DNA of 64,000 nt, from NCBI RefSeq assembly GCF_014190875.1, contig NZ_JACHVS010000001.1, forward strand, positions 620,001 to 684,000, in the 5' to 3' direction. Shown here piece after piece: positions 26,525 through 35,332 of this stretch; the first letter of the stretch is position 1, and the number at the start of each line of letters is the position of its first letter. This DNA comes from Paeniglutamicibacter cryotolerans. Lineage in GTDB: Bacteria > Actinomycetota > Actinomycetes > Actinomycetales > Micrococcaceae. Below the pieces are notes generated by a model, which saw only the letters and a list, made by a program, of their open reading frames with translations, was not told the origin of the DNA and did no database searches. The position numbers and the translations under genes were made by a program.

Positions 26525-28129
26525 TCAAGCTGCTGCCGTAGGAGCTATCCCGTCGTCCAGAACCCCGGCCATGCTCTGGAGCATGGCCGATTCCAGGCGG
26601 TGGCGAAGCCCCGATGCCGTCGGATCGAATGCGACATTGACCAGCTCGTGCGGGTCGCTGCGGTGGTCGTAGACCTCGAGTTCGTCGGTACCGAAGTAGA
26701 TCGTCATCCGTCCCTCTTCGGTAATGACCGTGCGCATGCGCACCGGCGCCGGAAGCCCCGACAACGAAAATGGCTGTTCCTCCTCCACCAGTACCGCCTC
26801 CCTGAGTCGCGTCTTTTCACCGGTCAAGAGCGGCTGCAGGCTCATGCCCTGGATTCCGCGGAACGCGGGGGTCGCAGTGAGCCCCAGCAGGGTCGGTGCC
26901 ACGTCGGCGCTGGAGACCAGCGAACCGTTCAGCCCGGGGACAAGCCCCGGAACCCGGATGGTCAACGGCACGCGGGTCACGGCCCGGTAATGCACGAAGT
27001 GCTTGAGCATCAGGCCATGGTCTCCGAACAGGTCCCCGTGGTCGGAGGTGAACACGATGATCGTGTCCTGGTACTGCCCGGTTTCCCGCAGCGCGCTCAG
27101 CACGTTGCCGATCTGCTCGTCCATGAACGTGATCAGCCCGTACTGGGCCGCCGCGGCCGCGCGGTACTGCTCCTCGTTCACGGCAAACGACATCGTCGGG
27201 TCGCTGTTCGGAATGCCCCGCGCGTCAATCATCTCCCTGATGTGTGCCGGGGAGGCAGCATGGTCCTGCTCGAACCCGATCGGGAGTTCGAGTGCCTCGG
27301 GATCGTAGAGTCGGGAATAGTCCACCGGCGGGGCAAAGGGGTGATGCGGGTCCGGGAACGAGACGAACAGGAAGAACGGGTCATCCTGCGCCGCAGCGGC
27401 ACGGACCCGCGCCTCGGCCCGTTCACCGATGAAGCGGGTGGGATGGGCCTCGGCCGGGATCGCCGAGGTGTAGACCTGTTCCCAGGACGCGGCCCGGTCC
27501 AGTGCCTGCTCGACCCCGCCGAGAGCGCGCGGATCGACGCCGCGTTCGCGGGCCCAATGCACGTAGTGCCCGCCGGGGGCGTCCCCGTGCCCGATGACCA
27601 GGTCGACCTCCTGGTACCCGTAGTAGTCGGCGGGCATCTCGACCAGGGAGGCATCGTGCCGGGCCCGGTTTTCCCACTGGTCCCATCCGGCATCACGGTC
27701 CCGGTGCGCCGAATCGCGGGCCCCGGATTCCAGCAGCAGCGGCTGGGTTTGTTCGATCTGCTCGCGCTGTTCGGGCTCGAAGTCCCAGCCCATGTTCTGG
27801 TGGTGCAGCTTTCCGACGGCCGCCGTGTTGTACCCGTCGGACGCCAGCTGGCGCACGAACGTCGAGGCGTCGGGATCCAACGCAATCCCGTTGCAGCGGG
27901 TGCCATGGGCCGAGGGCCAGCGCCCGGTGAGCAGCGATGCGCGGTTCGGCATGCAGGTCGGGTTGGCGACCGTCGCCTCGGTGAAGATGACCGATTCGGC
28001 CGCCAGCGCGTCGATGTTCGGGGTGCGCACCTGGTTGTTTCCGGCAAAGCCCAGGTGGTCGGCGCGCAACTGGTCGGCGATGAAAACGATCACGTTGGGG
28101 CGCTTCGCGGCGCCTGGTTCCCGCAACAT
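26525..28129 (-). CDS. sulfatase (arylsulfatase/choline-sulfatase family)
   Basis: The protein has 534 residues. The formylglycine motif is CMPNRASLLTG (C-x-P-x-R), with the metal-binding Asp in VFIADQLRADHLG and the second site in FTSDHGDLFGDHG. It should hydrolyse a sulfate ester after Cys is converted to formylglycine by a maturase encoded elsewhere. No signal peptide is seen, so the enzyme is cytosolic and needs substrate uptake. The ATG at 28129 overlaps the ATPase stop as TGATG, indicating translational coupling. It is the last intact gene of the ABC operon. The substrate is not predictable; choline sulfate or an aryl sulfate are options. Confidence 0.88.
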   Translation of the reverse strand: MLREPGAAKRPNVIVFIADQLRADHLGFAGNNQVRTPNIDALAAESVIFTEATVANPTCMPNRASLLTGRWPSAHGTRCNGIALDPDASTFVRQLASDGYNTAAVGKLHHQNMGWDFEPEQREQIEQTQPLLLESGARDSAHRDRDAGWDQWENRARHDASLVEMPADYYGYQEVDLVIGHGDAPGGHYVHWARERGVDPRALGGVEQALDRAASWEQVYTSAIPAEAHPTRFIGERAEARVRAAAAQDDPFFLFVSFPDPHHPFAPPVDYSRLYDPEALELPIGFEQDHAASPAHIREMIDARGIPNSDPTMSFAVNEEQYRAAAAAQYGLITFMDEQIGNVLSALRETGQYQDTIIVFTSDHGDLFGDHGLMLKHFVHYRAVTRVPLTIRVPGLVPGLNGSLVSSADVAPTLLGLTATPAFRGIQGMSLQPLLTGEKTRLREAVLVEEEQPFSLSGLPAPVRMRTVITEEGRMTIYFGTDELEVYDHRSDPHELVNVAFDPTASGLRHRLESAMLQSMAGVLDDGIAPTAAA

Positions 28130-28971
28130 CAGGCCTTCCTGATCAGCGACAGCACGTTGGTGCGCTGGACGGCGAACTCGGGCAGCGCACGGGTGTGGAT
28201 CTGGTCCCGGGGCGCGGGCAGGTCGATGTCGACGATTTCCAACACCCGGGCCGGCTTGGAGCCGATGGCCACCACACGGTCCGCCAGGTAAACGGCCTCG
28301 TCGATGTCGTGGGTGACCAGCAGGATGGTCATGTTGAAGTCGTCGCGGATCTTCAGGCAGAGGTCCTCGAGCTCGAAGCGGGTCTGCGCGTCGACCGAGG
28401 CGAACGGCTCGTCCATGACCAGGATCTCGGGCTGGTAGGCCAGCGCCCGGGCGATGGCCACACGCTGCTGCATTCCGCCGGAGAGCTGCCACGGGTACTT
28501 GTTCACCGCTGCGCTCAGGCCCACTGCCTCCAGCGCCTCGTCGATGCGGCGGTTCAGTTCGGCCTTGGGCAGGCGCAGGTGGCGCAGCGGCAGCAGCAGG
28601 TTCTTGCGTACAGTCAGCCAGGGCATCAGCGAGCGCGAGTAGTCCTGGAAGACCAGCGCCATTTCCGGCGGCGGGCCGGAGATCTCCTTCCCGTCGATCT
28701 CGATCGACCCGGAGGACAGCGGGTGCAACCCGGCCAGGCACTTGAGCAGTGTCGTCTTGCCGACGCCCGATGGCCCGACGATGCAGACCACCTCGCCGGC
28801 ATCCACCGAGAAAGTCAAGTCCCCGATGATCCGGGCCGCCGTGGGGCCGGACCCGTAGCTCTTGCCCAGGGCATTGACCTCCAGCCGCGGCGTGGTCTGA
28901 ATCGAGGTTTCCATGTCTGACTCCAGTGTTGTGGTGCGGGTGGTGGATGCGGTGGGGCTGTGCGTGCTCAT
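28129..28971 (-). CDS. ABC transporter ATP-binding protein (nitrate/sulfonate/taurine type)
   Basis: The protein has 280 residues with all nucleotide-binding motifs: Walker A GPSGVGKTT, Q-loop FQDYSRSLMPW, signature LSGGMQQR, Walker B ILVMDEPFA and H-loop THDIDEA. The Q-loop and overall sequence match the SsuB/TauB/NrtD group. The ATG at 28971 overlaps the permease stop (ATGA). An alternative ATG at 28914 has a good GGAG 6 bases upstream and would remove a Ser/Thr-rich N-terminus. It powers import with the two permeases upstream; its stop overlaps the sulfatase start. Confidence 0.9.
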   Translation of the reverse strand: MSTHSPTASTTRTTTLESDMETSIQTTPRLEVNALGKSYGSGPTAARIIGDLTFSVDAGEVVCIVGPSGVGKTTLLKCLAGLHPLSSGSIEIDGKEISGPPPEMALVFQDYSRSLMPWLTVRKNLLLPLRHLRLPKAELNRRIDEALEAVGLSAAVNKYPWQLSGGMQQRVAIARALAYQPEILVMDEPFASVDAQTRFELEDLCLKIRDDFNMTILLVTHDIDEAVYLADRVVAIGSKPARVLEIVDIDLPAPRDQIHTRALPEFAVQRTNVLSLIRKA

Positions 28972-29744
28972 GCTGCGCGCTCCTGGGCCCGCAATCCGAT
29001 GTACCAGGCGAGGACCCGGCGTTTGACCAGTTCGAAGACCATGTTGGCCATGAAACCGATCAGCCCCAGCAGCAGGATGCCCGCCCACATATCAGCCGAC
29101 ATGAACGACTGCTGGGCCAACAGCGTCAGCGCGCCGATGCCCTGCGAGGAGCCGAGCATTTCGGAGGCGATCATCACGATGAATGCGACCTGCAGGCTGA
29201 CCTGCATGCCGGAGGCGATCTGTGGGGAGGCGGAGGGCAGGTAGACCCGGGTGATGCGTTCGGCCGTCGTCAACCGGTAGACCTGGCAGACGTCTTTCAG
29301 CCCGCCGTCCACCGAGCGGATGCCGTCCATGGTGGCGATCAGCGTGGGGAAGAACGCCGCCAGGGCGATGTTCGCCACGCGCATTTCCACGCCGAAGCCG
29401 ATCAGCGTGATCAAGATCGGCACCAGGGCCACGGCCGGGATGCCACGGAAGAAGTGGATGACCGGTTCGAACATCCACCGGATCAACGGGACCATGGCCA
29501 GGACGAAGCCGATGACCAGCCCGGCCGCGACGCCCAGGGTGAAGCCCAGCGTGAGGTTGCGCAGCGAGAGCATCACATCCGAGCTGAAGTGGGCGAAGAG
29601 CCACAGTTCCTGGAAGCGGATCAGGATCTGCTGCAGCGGAGGAAAGAAGGGGTTCGTGGAGTTCGCGCTGCCGAACCACCACGCGGCGAGCGCGGCGAGC
29701 GGGGTCAGGACGCCGATCGCCCAGAGGGCCTTGCTGCTTTTCAT
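28968..29744 (-). CDS. ABC transporter permease (SsuC/TauC-like), second subunit
   Basis: The protein has 258 residues. It has an N-terminal membrane helix (LWAIGVLTPLAALAAWWFG) and about five more helices. The cytosolic EAA-like loop with G..P is at YRLTTAERITRVYLPSASPQIASGMQVS. GGAGG lies 6 bases before the ATG; the ATG overlaps the preceding permease stop (ATGA). Together with the 29741 permease it probably forms a heterodimeric channel, which is less common than the usual homodimer in this transporter group. Confidence 0.88.
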   Translation of the reverse strand: MKSSKALWAIGVLTPLAALAAWWFGSANSTNPFFPPLQQILIRFQELWLFAHFSSDVMLSLRNLTLGFTLGVAAGLVIGFVLAMVPLIRWMFEPVIHFFRGIPAVALVPILITLIGFGVEMRVANIALAAFFPTLIATMDGIRSVDGGLKDVCQVYRLTTAERITRVYLPSASPQIASGMQVSLQVAFIVMIASEMLGSSQGIGALTLLAQQSFMSADMWAGILLLGLIGFMANMVFELVKRRVLAWYIGLRAQERAA

Positions 29745-30529
29745 GGTTTCACCTCCCTGTGGGACGGGTGCCAGTGCAGCACCTTGGCTTCGACCGATTC
29801 GGCAACGCCCTGGAACACCAGTCCCAGGATGCCCAGCACGGCAACCAGTGCGTAGAGCGTGGCGTAGTTGCCGGCCGCCTGAGCCTGGTAGATGGAGCGG
29901 CCCAGGCCGGGTGCGCCTCCGAGCAGCCCGGCAACGACGGTGACCACCAGCGATGCCGGGGCGGAGACGCGCATCGCGGTGCCGATGAAGGGGCCCGCGC
30001 TGGGCAGCACGATCCGCCACATCGTTTCGCCCCTGCCCAGTCCGTAGGACCGGGCGGTGGACAGCGCCACCGGGTCGGTGTCGGCGACACCGGCCATCGT
30101 CTGCATGGCAATGCCCAGCGCACATCCGATGACCACCAGCACCAGCGCCATCGGCGTGGTGGGGCCCAGCACCATGACCATCAGCGGCAGCACCACAATC
30201 GGCGGAATCGGTTTGAGGAATTCGAAGATCGCCAGCGTGGCGGCGCGGATGACCCGCGAGCTGCCCATGAGCACACCGAGCAGAACGCCGAGCACGGCGC
30301 TGATGCCCAGGCCCGTCAGCGCTATGGCGACGGTAAGTCCAGCGTCGTGCCAGAACGTTGCGGTGCCCAGCAGCTCAACGAACCTGCCGATGGTCTCTGT
30401 GGCGGTGGGCAGGGCGTTGCCGAAGCTCCCGGCCACCGCGGTCAGCTGCCAGATGCCCAGCGCGATCAGTGCCCCGAGCAGTCCCAGGCCGGGACGCAGC
30501 AGCGCGTTCTTCCTCCGGGGGCGGACCAT
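29741..30529 (-). CDS. ABC transporter permease (SsuC/TauC-like), first subunit
   Basis: The protein has 262 residues and six predicted helices. The EAA-type loop is SYGLGRGETMWRIVLPSAGPFIGTAMRVS. The ATG at 30529 is preferred: it lies 19 bases after the stop of the binding-protein gene, with GAAGGGG in front. A start at 30577 would overlap the coding end of the binding protein by 29 bases. It is translationally coupled to the next permease (ATGA). It imports the ligand of the binding protein encoded just upstream. Confidence 0.87.
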   Translation of the reverse strand: MVRPRRKNALLRPGLGLLGALIALGIWQLTAVAGSFGNALPTATETIGRFVELLGTATFWHDAGLTVAIALTGLGISAVLGVLLGVLMGSSRVIRAATLAIFEFLKPIPPIVVLPLMVMVLGPTTPMALVLVVIGCALGIAMQTMAGVADTDPVALSTARSYGLGRGETMWRIVLPSAGPFIGTAMRVSAPASLVVTVVAGLLGGAPGLGRSIYQAQAAGNYATLYALVAVLGILGLVFQGVAESVEAKVLHWHPSHREVKP

Positions 30530-30548
30530 CAGCCCCTTCGGGACCCGG

Positions 30549-31563
30549 CTACTTCTGGTTGAGGATAAGACCGTCATTGAGTTCCACCTTCTTCGGCAGG
30601 AATCCCAAGTTCACCAGGCGGTCGTTGACCCGGTCTATGTCGGCGATCTCCACGCTGGTCGGCCAGTAGGCAACTGCACCGCTCTTGATGACATCCAGCG
30701 GGGTGTCGGTGAGCTTGGCAGCTGCTTCCTGGGCCTCGGGGTGATGTTCGTTGGCGTAGGCATTGGCCTTGTTGATGGCCCGTTCGAAGCCGGCCATCGC
30801 TTCGGTCTTGGAGTTCACCGCGCTGTCGCCGGCAACCCAGAGGCCGACGGCGCCGGTCTCGAAGAACTCGAGCCCCGGGGAGGCGACCAGCTTGTCGCCG
30901 GCAGCGACGCCCTTGGCGATGAACGGGGCAACCAGGCCTGCCGCATCGATGCGGCCCTGCTGCAGCGACTGCAGCGCCGATGCCGGGTCCAACACCATCC
31001 AGTTGACCTTGGACGGGTCCCCGCCGGCTTCCTTGATGGTGTTGGATATCGTCACCTCGAGCTGCGCCTTGCGTGCCGGAACCGAGACGTTCTTGCCCTC
31101 CAGCTCCTTGGCCGAGGCGACGCCCGAGTCCTTGCCGACCAGCAGGCCCGTGTCATCCACGATGGACCCGTTGTTGCCGTTGGCCTTTGCCTTGGCCATG
31201 GCATCGGGGGCGTAGCCGTCGGCCGCCGCGACGATCTTCAGTTTCACGTTCTGCGAAAGCGCGTTCAACAAGGGGATCGAGGGGGTGTAGGTCAGATCCA
31301 GCTGGCCGGACTGCGCTGCGGCGATGCCAGCCGGCGGGTTAGCGACCACCGATGTTTCGACCTTCAGGCCCTCGGCCTCGAAGTAGCCCTTGTCCTGGGC
31401 GAAGGAGATGGCCGCGTCCGAGCCGATGCCGACAATGCCGACCTTTCAGGGTCTGGACGCCACCTGATGAGGCAGGCGCCTGGTCCCCTGACCCACAGGC
31501 CGCCAGTGTCAGCGCGACGGACGTCGCAGCAGCGAGGGCCAGGAATCGTGTTGTCTTCTTCAT
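30549..31563 (-). pseudogene. ABC substrate-binding lipoprotein (SsuA/TauA-like), +1 frameshift after the signal peptide
   Basis: A lipoprotein signal (RFLALAAATSVALTLAACGSG) is read from the ATG at 31563 (AAGGAG upstream). After GGVQTLK the frame breaks near 31446: the gene has ctgAAAGgtc where ctgAAGgtc would continue as VGIVGIGSDAAISFAQDKG. One extra A restores sense if removed. The remainder is intact (VVANPPAGIAAAQSGQLDLTYTPS, VNWMVLDPASALQSLQQGRIDAAG, typical of the SsuA/NMT1 fold). The corrected protein would have about 338 residues. A real mutation or a sequencing indel in a short A-run are both possible. It is the second gene of the operon. Confidence 0.85.
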
Positions 31564-31666
31564 GATGTCTCCTTGGGAGTGCCGGCTGCCGCATGGCCGC
31601 CTTGGCTGGGGGTGTGCTGGATCGGTCCATTGGCCGCCAACGAGGGGTTTATCGGGTGGGGAAGGA

Positions 31667-33361
31667 TCAGTCGAGCCGGTGCACGATGCGCCCGTGGGCG
31701 ATCGTGGCCTTGACCTGGTTGCCGCGCAGGTGGCCCACGTCCGGGTCCAACGGCTGTTCCATGACGCACAGGTCTGCGAGGTATCCGGCGGCAATCCGGC
31801 CCTTGCGGCCGGTGGCGTGGTCCTGCCAGGCCGGATGGCTGGTCATCATGTCGATTGCCGCTTCGAGCGGGACCCGTTCGGGGTCGTCGGCGGCTCCTGG
31901 CCCGGCCGATGAGTCCCGGGTGACGGCCGCGATGACGGTTTCACGCCAGTCCGGGCTGGTGACCGGGGCATCGGAGGCGATGTTTGTCCTGATTCCGGCG
32001 GCCAGGGCCGAGGCCAGCGGCTGGTGCTTGGCGAAGCGGTCGGCTCCCAGCACGCGGCGCATCAGGGCTCCGGCGCCAGCCCGGATGGCCGGGTTGGTGC
32101 TGTAGCCGATGCCGTGCTTGGCCAGATCGGCCAGCGCCTGGGCGTCGGCGAAAGAGCCGTGGATGATATAGTGCCGGGCATCACGCTGATCGGCTGCCTG
32201 CGCGGCGGCGATGGCTTCCACGGCCGCGGCGGTTGTCGCATCGCCCGTTGCGTGGATGCCCGCCTGCAGCCCGGCGCCGTGGATGGCCGCGACAATGGCA
32301 CGCAACTCCGCCTCGCGTTCGGCGTCGGTGGCGCCGGCAATCACCATTGCCCCGTGATCGAGCCCGCAGGGGGTCTCATAGGGCTCGGACATCCAGGCGG
32401 TGCCCGAGCGTGGCGTGCCATCGGCAAAGACCTTGACCCCCGCAATGCGTAGCGTATCAGCGTCGATGCCGCGGTCCTCGAGTGAGCCGGGCAGCACGGA
32501 GGCGAGCCCCTCGGCCACCGCCTTCGCGGTGGCTCCGCCGGTTCCAGTGAACAACAGCAGCGCGTTGACCCGGAGGCTGAGTTCACCACTCGCCGCGAGG
32601 TCCGCCAGAGCCTGCAGCCCGGCGGTGGCGCAGGCGCCGCCGAAGAGTCCCATGCCGCCCGGTCCCAGACCGGGTTCGGTCAGCGAGGTGATGCCCCAGG
32701 CATGGAGCTTGGCCTGGTAGGCAAGAAGTGATGAGCGCAGCAGTGCGGCTGGCAAGGGCGGAATGACCGGAGAAAGCAGTTCCATGGCGGCGTCGGTGAG
32801 CTTGCCGTTTGCCGTGCCGTCGCCGTTGGTGCCAACGACTCCCCCGGTAGTCCCCTTTGCCACTTTGCCCTCCAGCCCGGCAAGGTCAGCTGCCTTCCGG
32901 TTGACCAGCAGCTGGTGTCCGGTCTGGTCGTAGGCGACCATCGGAGCGTCGGGGTGCAGCTCGAACAACGCATCGGGCCCGCCCTCGCCCAGGACGACCT
33001 CGTCCCAGCCGTGGGCGCGGATCCAGCCATCCTCGCCGGGGGATTCCGCCCGCAGGATGTCGACCACTGCCGCCCAGTCGCCGGCGACTTCGGCACCGAT
33101 CTTGACCGTACCGAATTCGGCGACGGCACTCGCCACGAAGTGCAGGTGCCCGTCGTTGATGCCCGGCAGGATGGCTCCCCCGGCGGCGTCGATGAGAATC
33201 GTACCGGCCTCGGCAAACTGAAGCAGTTCAGCCCCACCGACGGCCAGGATGCGACCGCCTGCGATTGCCACGGCACTCGCCTGCGCCGCTCCATCGGAGG
33301 CCAGGACTTCGCCGGAATGCACGATCAGCTCTGCGGCGGGCAGCGTTTGGGCCATGATCAT
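31667..33361 (-). CDS. amidohydrolase family protein (YtcJ-like, amidohydrolase 3)
   Basis: The protein has 564 residues. The metal-binding HxH is in INDGHLHFVAS (residues about 70-80), with later family blocks KVFADGTPRSGTAWM, IHATGDATTAAAVEAI, SYSTNPAIR-like GIGYSTNPAIR and ASDAPVTSPDWRE. The N-terminal beta part (AELIVHSGEVLASDG) and C-terminal RGNQVKATIAHGRIVH complete the fold. These enzymes hydrolyse amide, formamide or cyclic C-N bonds. GAGGAG precedes the ATG at 33361. It is the first gene of the transporter-sulfatase operon, divergent from a TetR regulator. A role in processing the imported compound is inferred. Confidence 0.87.
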   Translation of the reverse strand: MIMAQTLPAAELIVHSGEVLASDGAAQASAVAIAGGRILAVGGAELLQFAEAGTILIDAAGGAILPGINDGHLHFVASAVAEFGTVKIGAEVAGDWAAVVDILRAESPGEDGWIRAHGWDEVVLGEGGPDALFELHPDAPMVAYDQTGHQLLVNRKAADLAGLEGKVAKGTTGGVVGTNGDGTANGKLTDAAMELLSPVIPPLPAALLRSSLLAYQAKLHAWGITSLTEPGLGPGGMGLFGGACATAGLQALADLAASGELSLRVNALLLFTGTGGATAKAVAEGLASVLPGSLEDRGIDADTLRIAGVKVFADGTPRSGTAWMSEPYETPCGLDHGAMVIAGATDAEREAELRAIVAAIHGAGLQAGIHATGDATTAAAVEAIAAAQAADQRDARHYIIHGSFADAQALADLAKHGIGYSTNPAIRAGAGALMRRVLGADRFAKHQPLASALAAGIRTNIASDAPVTSPDWRETVIAAVTRDSSAGPGAADDPERVPLEAAIDMMTSHPAWQDHATGRKGRIAAGYLADLCVMEQPLDPDVGHLRGNQVKATIAHGRIVHRLD

Positions 33362-33387
33362 CAGCTCGGCTCCTCTCTTTCCATGCT

Positions 33388-33405
33388 GTGGATACTGTGA
33401 TCCAC
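33388..33405. promoter_or_regulatory. candidate operator 1, amidohydrolase/TetR intergenic region
   Basis: GTGGAT (33388-33393) and ATCCAC (33400-33405) form a perfect inverted repeat with a 6-base spacer. It lies just upstream of the amidohydrolase start, where binding would block the minus-strand operon. Confidence 0.35.
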
Positions 33406-33421
33406 GCAACTCTTGGATTAG

Positions 33422-33455
33422 AGTATGTCGTATGACTAAGTCAATTGACCATACT
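33422..33455. promoter_or_regulatory. candidate operator 2, amidohydrolase/TetR intergenic region
   Basis: A nested inverted repeat: AGTATG (33422-33427) with CATACT (33450-33455), and TGACT (33433-33437) with AGTCA (33439-33443). The right arm also contains the palindrome GTCAATTGAC (33440-33449). It is centred between the divergent TetR gene and the amidohydrolase operon, a usual place for a TetR operator. Confidence 0.45.
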
Positions 33456-33550
33456 TTTTCCGAACTATTTTTTTGGCGCTGAAGCATGGCCCCCGACCGT
33501 CCGGGCCCACGCCCGCCCTACCATTGGATGAACCCAGGAAGAGGTGCCCC

Positions 33551-34162
33551 ATGGCCCGAGTCTCAGCAAAGGACCGCAGCCTGCAATTCGTGCAGGCAGC
33601 CGCACGTGTCATTGCCCGCGATGGAGCCGGTGCCGCAACAACGCGCCGCATAGCGGCGGAGGCCGAAGCACCGCTGGCGGCACTTCACTACTGCTTCCGC
33701 AGTAAGGACGAACTACTGGAGGAGGTGTACCGCTATCTAAGCGCCGACTACGCCAGGGCGCTTCCACCGATGTCACCCGGTGCCAGCATCGAGGAAACGA
33801 TCACCCAGCACGCGCACCGGATCTGGAACCGGATGTTGGCCGAACCGCATGAGCAGGTGACCACGCTCGAGCTGCTTCTGCGCCGCTACCGGCTCGATGC
33901 CGAGGAGCAGGAACGCGCGCTGGCGGTGAACCGCACCATGTACGAGGGGTGGGTCAAGTCAACCGCCGAGCTGTTCCGCCAGGGCGCAGCGAACTCGGCA
34001 ATGGAAGAGGGGCGCGATTTCGAGATCATTGCGTGGTTCTTCGTCGCAACGATCGACGGGGTGAGCATGCAGCACCTCTCGGACCCCAACGAGGCGCGCT
34101 CGGCACGGCTGATTGAGGCACTGATCGACGCGACGATCCACATGGTACACCGGCGGGACTGA
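33551..34162 (+). CDS. TetR family regulator, divergent from the sulfatase/ABC operon
   Basis: The protein has 203 residues. The helix-turn-helix is at residues about 25-60 (AATTRRIAAEAEAPLAALHYCFRSKDELLEE). The C-terminal half (TetR_C, ...WNRMLAEPHEQVTTLELLLRR) holds the ligand pocket. GAGG lies 7 bases before the ATG. Its divergence from the operon, with inverted repeats between them, suggests it represses the operon and itself and responds to the imported compound. Confidence 0.86.
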   Translation: MARVSAKDRSLQFVQAAARVIARDGAGAATTRRIAAEAEAPLAALHYCFRSKDELLEEVYRYLSADYARALPPMSPGASIEETITQHAHRIWNRMLAEPHEQVTTLELLLRRYRLDAEEQERALAVNRTMYEGWVKSTAELFRQGAANSAMEEGRDFEIIAWFFVATIDGVSMQHLSDPNEARSARLIEALIDATIHMVHRRD

Positions 34163-34396
34163 GGATCGGGCGCGGGGAAAGTCCTTCTCAGGCGACGCGC
34201 TTGACCCATGGCGCCACGTCATGACCAGGCTCGCAGGCGGGAGCGTCTCGATGATCCGGAAATAGTCGCGCGATCACTGACGGGTCGACACCCACGCGGG
34301 ATTCAGGTGCGGCTCACCGCGCCTCCCGGCGCTCCGCGACGCCGAAGTAGACGGCCCCGTTTCCGGAGCCGCGGTCTCGTCACTGTGCGGCAACGC

Positions 34397-34969
34397 TCAG
34401 GAGCTGGACTCAAGCCGGTCGACGAAGCCCACCAAGGGGCTGACCACGAGTGTCACTTGCTGTCCGGCACGGATCCCCGAAGCCTTTTTCGCATCCCGCA
34501 GCGTCCAGGCATGAGTACCGCTTCCGGTATCGATCACCAGCTCGTGGCGCACCTTGCGCCGTTCAGACCAGGACCAGCCCACGTTCGGGCCCCGGTCCCA
34601 GAGCGCGTTGTTGAGCTGGTCCGGCAGGAAGTCGAGGAACCTACGCTCCGAAATGCTCACCACGACCCCGGGGATGCTTCGGCGCGGCCCCAGATCCAGG
34701 ATGCCAACCACGATTCGCACCGCAGCGGCCAAGGTCAGCAGCACCAGCACGAATCCGGCGACCATTAGCAGCCCACGCAGGCCGGCGGCCGCGCCGTCGA
34801 GCACAGCGATCTCCTTCATTGCCGTGCCCATGTTGACGGTACCCACCAGCAGGAGGATGCATATGGCGCACTGGACGGTACCCCTGAAAATCAATGAGAT
34901 CGGTGAATGACCCGACCAAGGACGCAAGGACATCCCGAGGAACCTCGCCCACGAACCGGTGTTATCCAC
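34397..34969 (-). CDS. hypothetical membrane protein with two helices
   Basis: The protein has about 190 residues. Two membrane helices are seen (FRGTVQCAICILLLVGTVNM and LLMVAGFVLVLLTLAAAVRI), then a soluble C-terminal domain with GVVVSISERRFLDFLPDQ and HAWTLRDAKKASGIRAGQQV. The C-terminal part resembles a small beta-rich domain, possibly OB-like. No family is recognised. The GTG at 34969 is chosen because AAGGA lies 9 bases before it; a TTG at 35032 would extend the protein by 21 residues. The flanking gap 34163-34396 holds nothing supported. Confidence 0.6.
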   Translation of the reverse strand: MDNTGSWARFLGMSLRPWSGHSPISLIFRGTVQCAICILLLVGTVNMGTAMKEIAVLDGAAAGLRGLLMVAGFVLVLLTLAAAVRIVVGILDLGPRRSIPGVVVSISERRFLDFLPDQLNNALWDRGPNVGWSWSERRKVRHELVIDTGSGTHAWTLRDAKKASGIRAGQQVTLVVSPLVGFVDRLESSS

Positions 34970-35332
34970 TTTCAACCATCCTTCTTTTGACACGCCAGCA
35001 CGGGCATCATCCCCTCGGCGTAGAACGGACAACCCTTCGGCGCGTGGGGCACTAATGGCCTAGTATGCGCTGGTCAGCACAGTCTAGCCCCGAAACGGCA
35101 GCAATTCCTCAAACCGATGGAGCCTATGCGATGTGCCGCGGCAGAGCAGCGAAACCGACGGTGGACAAGTCAGCTGGAAACACGCAAAACAGCTAAGCCG
35201 GGAATGTCCTAGATGCTGCCCCGGACACTGGCATGGCACGCCGCGAAACTGGTCCAGGAGGACAATTCTTCGGCAGGACGGAGCCCCCTGGTCAGCTCCG
35301 AAGCCAAGGGATGGCCGATGCCCGGGCCGTAC
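34970..35332. other. 363 bases without a supported gene
   Basis: It contains the promoter side of the hypothetical membrane protein and the 3' side of the AraC gene. A plus-strand frame at 35133-35402 is Arg/Cys-rich and runs into the AraC gene antisense; it is not convincing. Confidence 0.45.

Noticed and set aside
26210..28291. 693-codon plus-strand open frame over the sulfatase
   Set aside because: Antisense shadow of a clear sulfatase; composition not protein-like.
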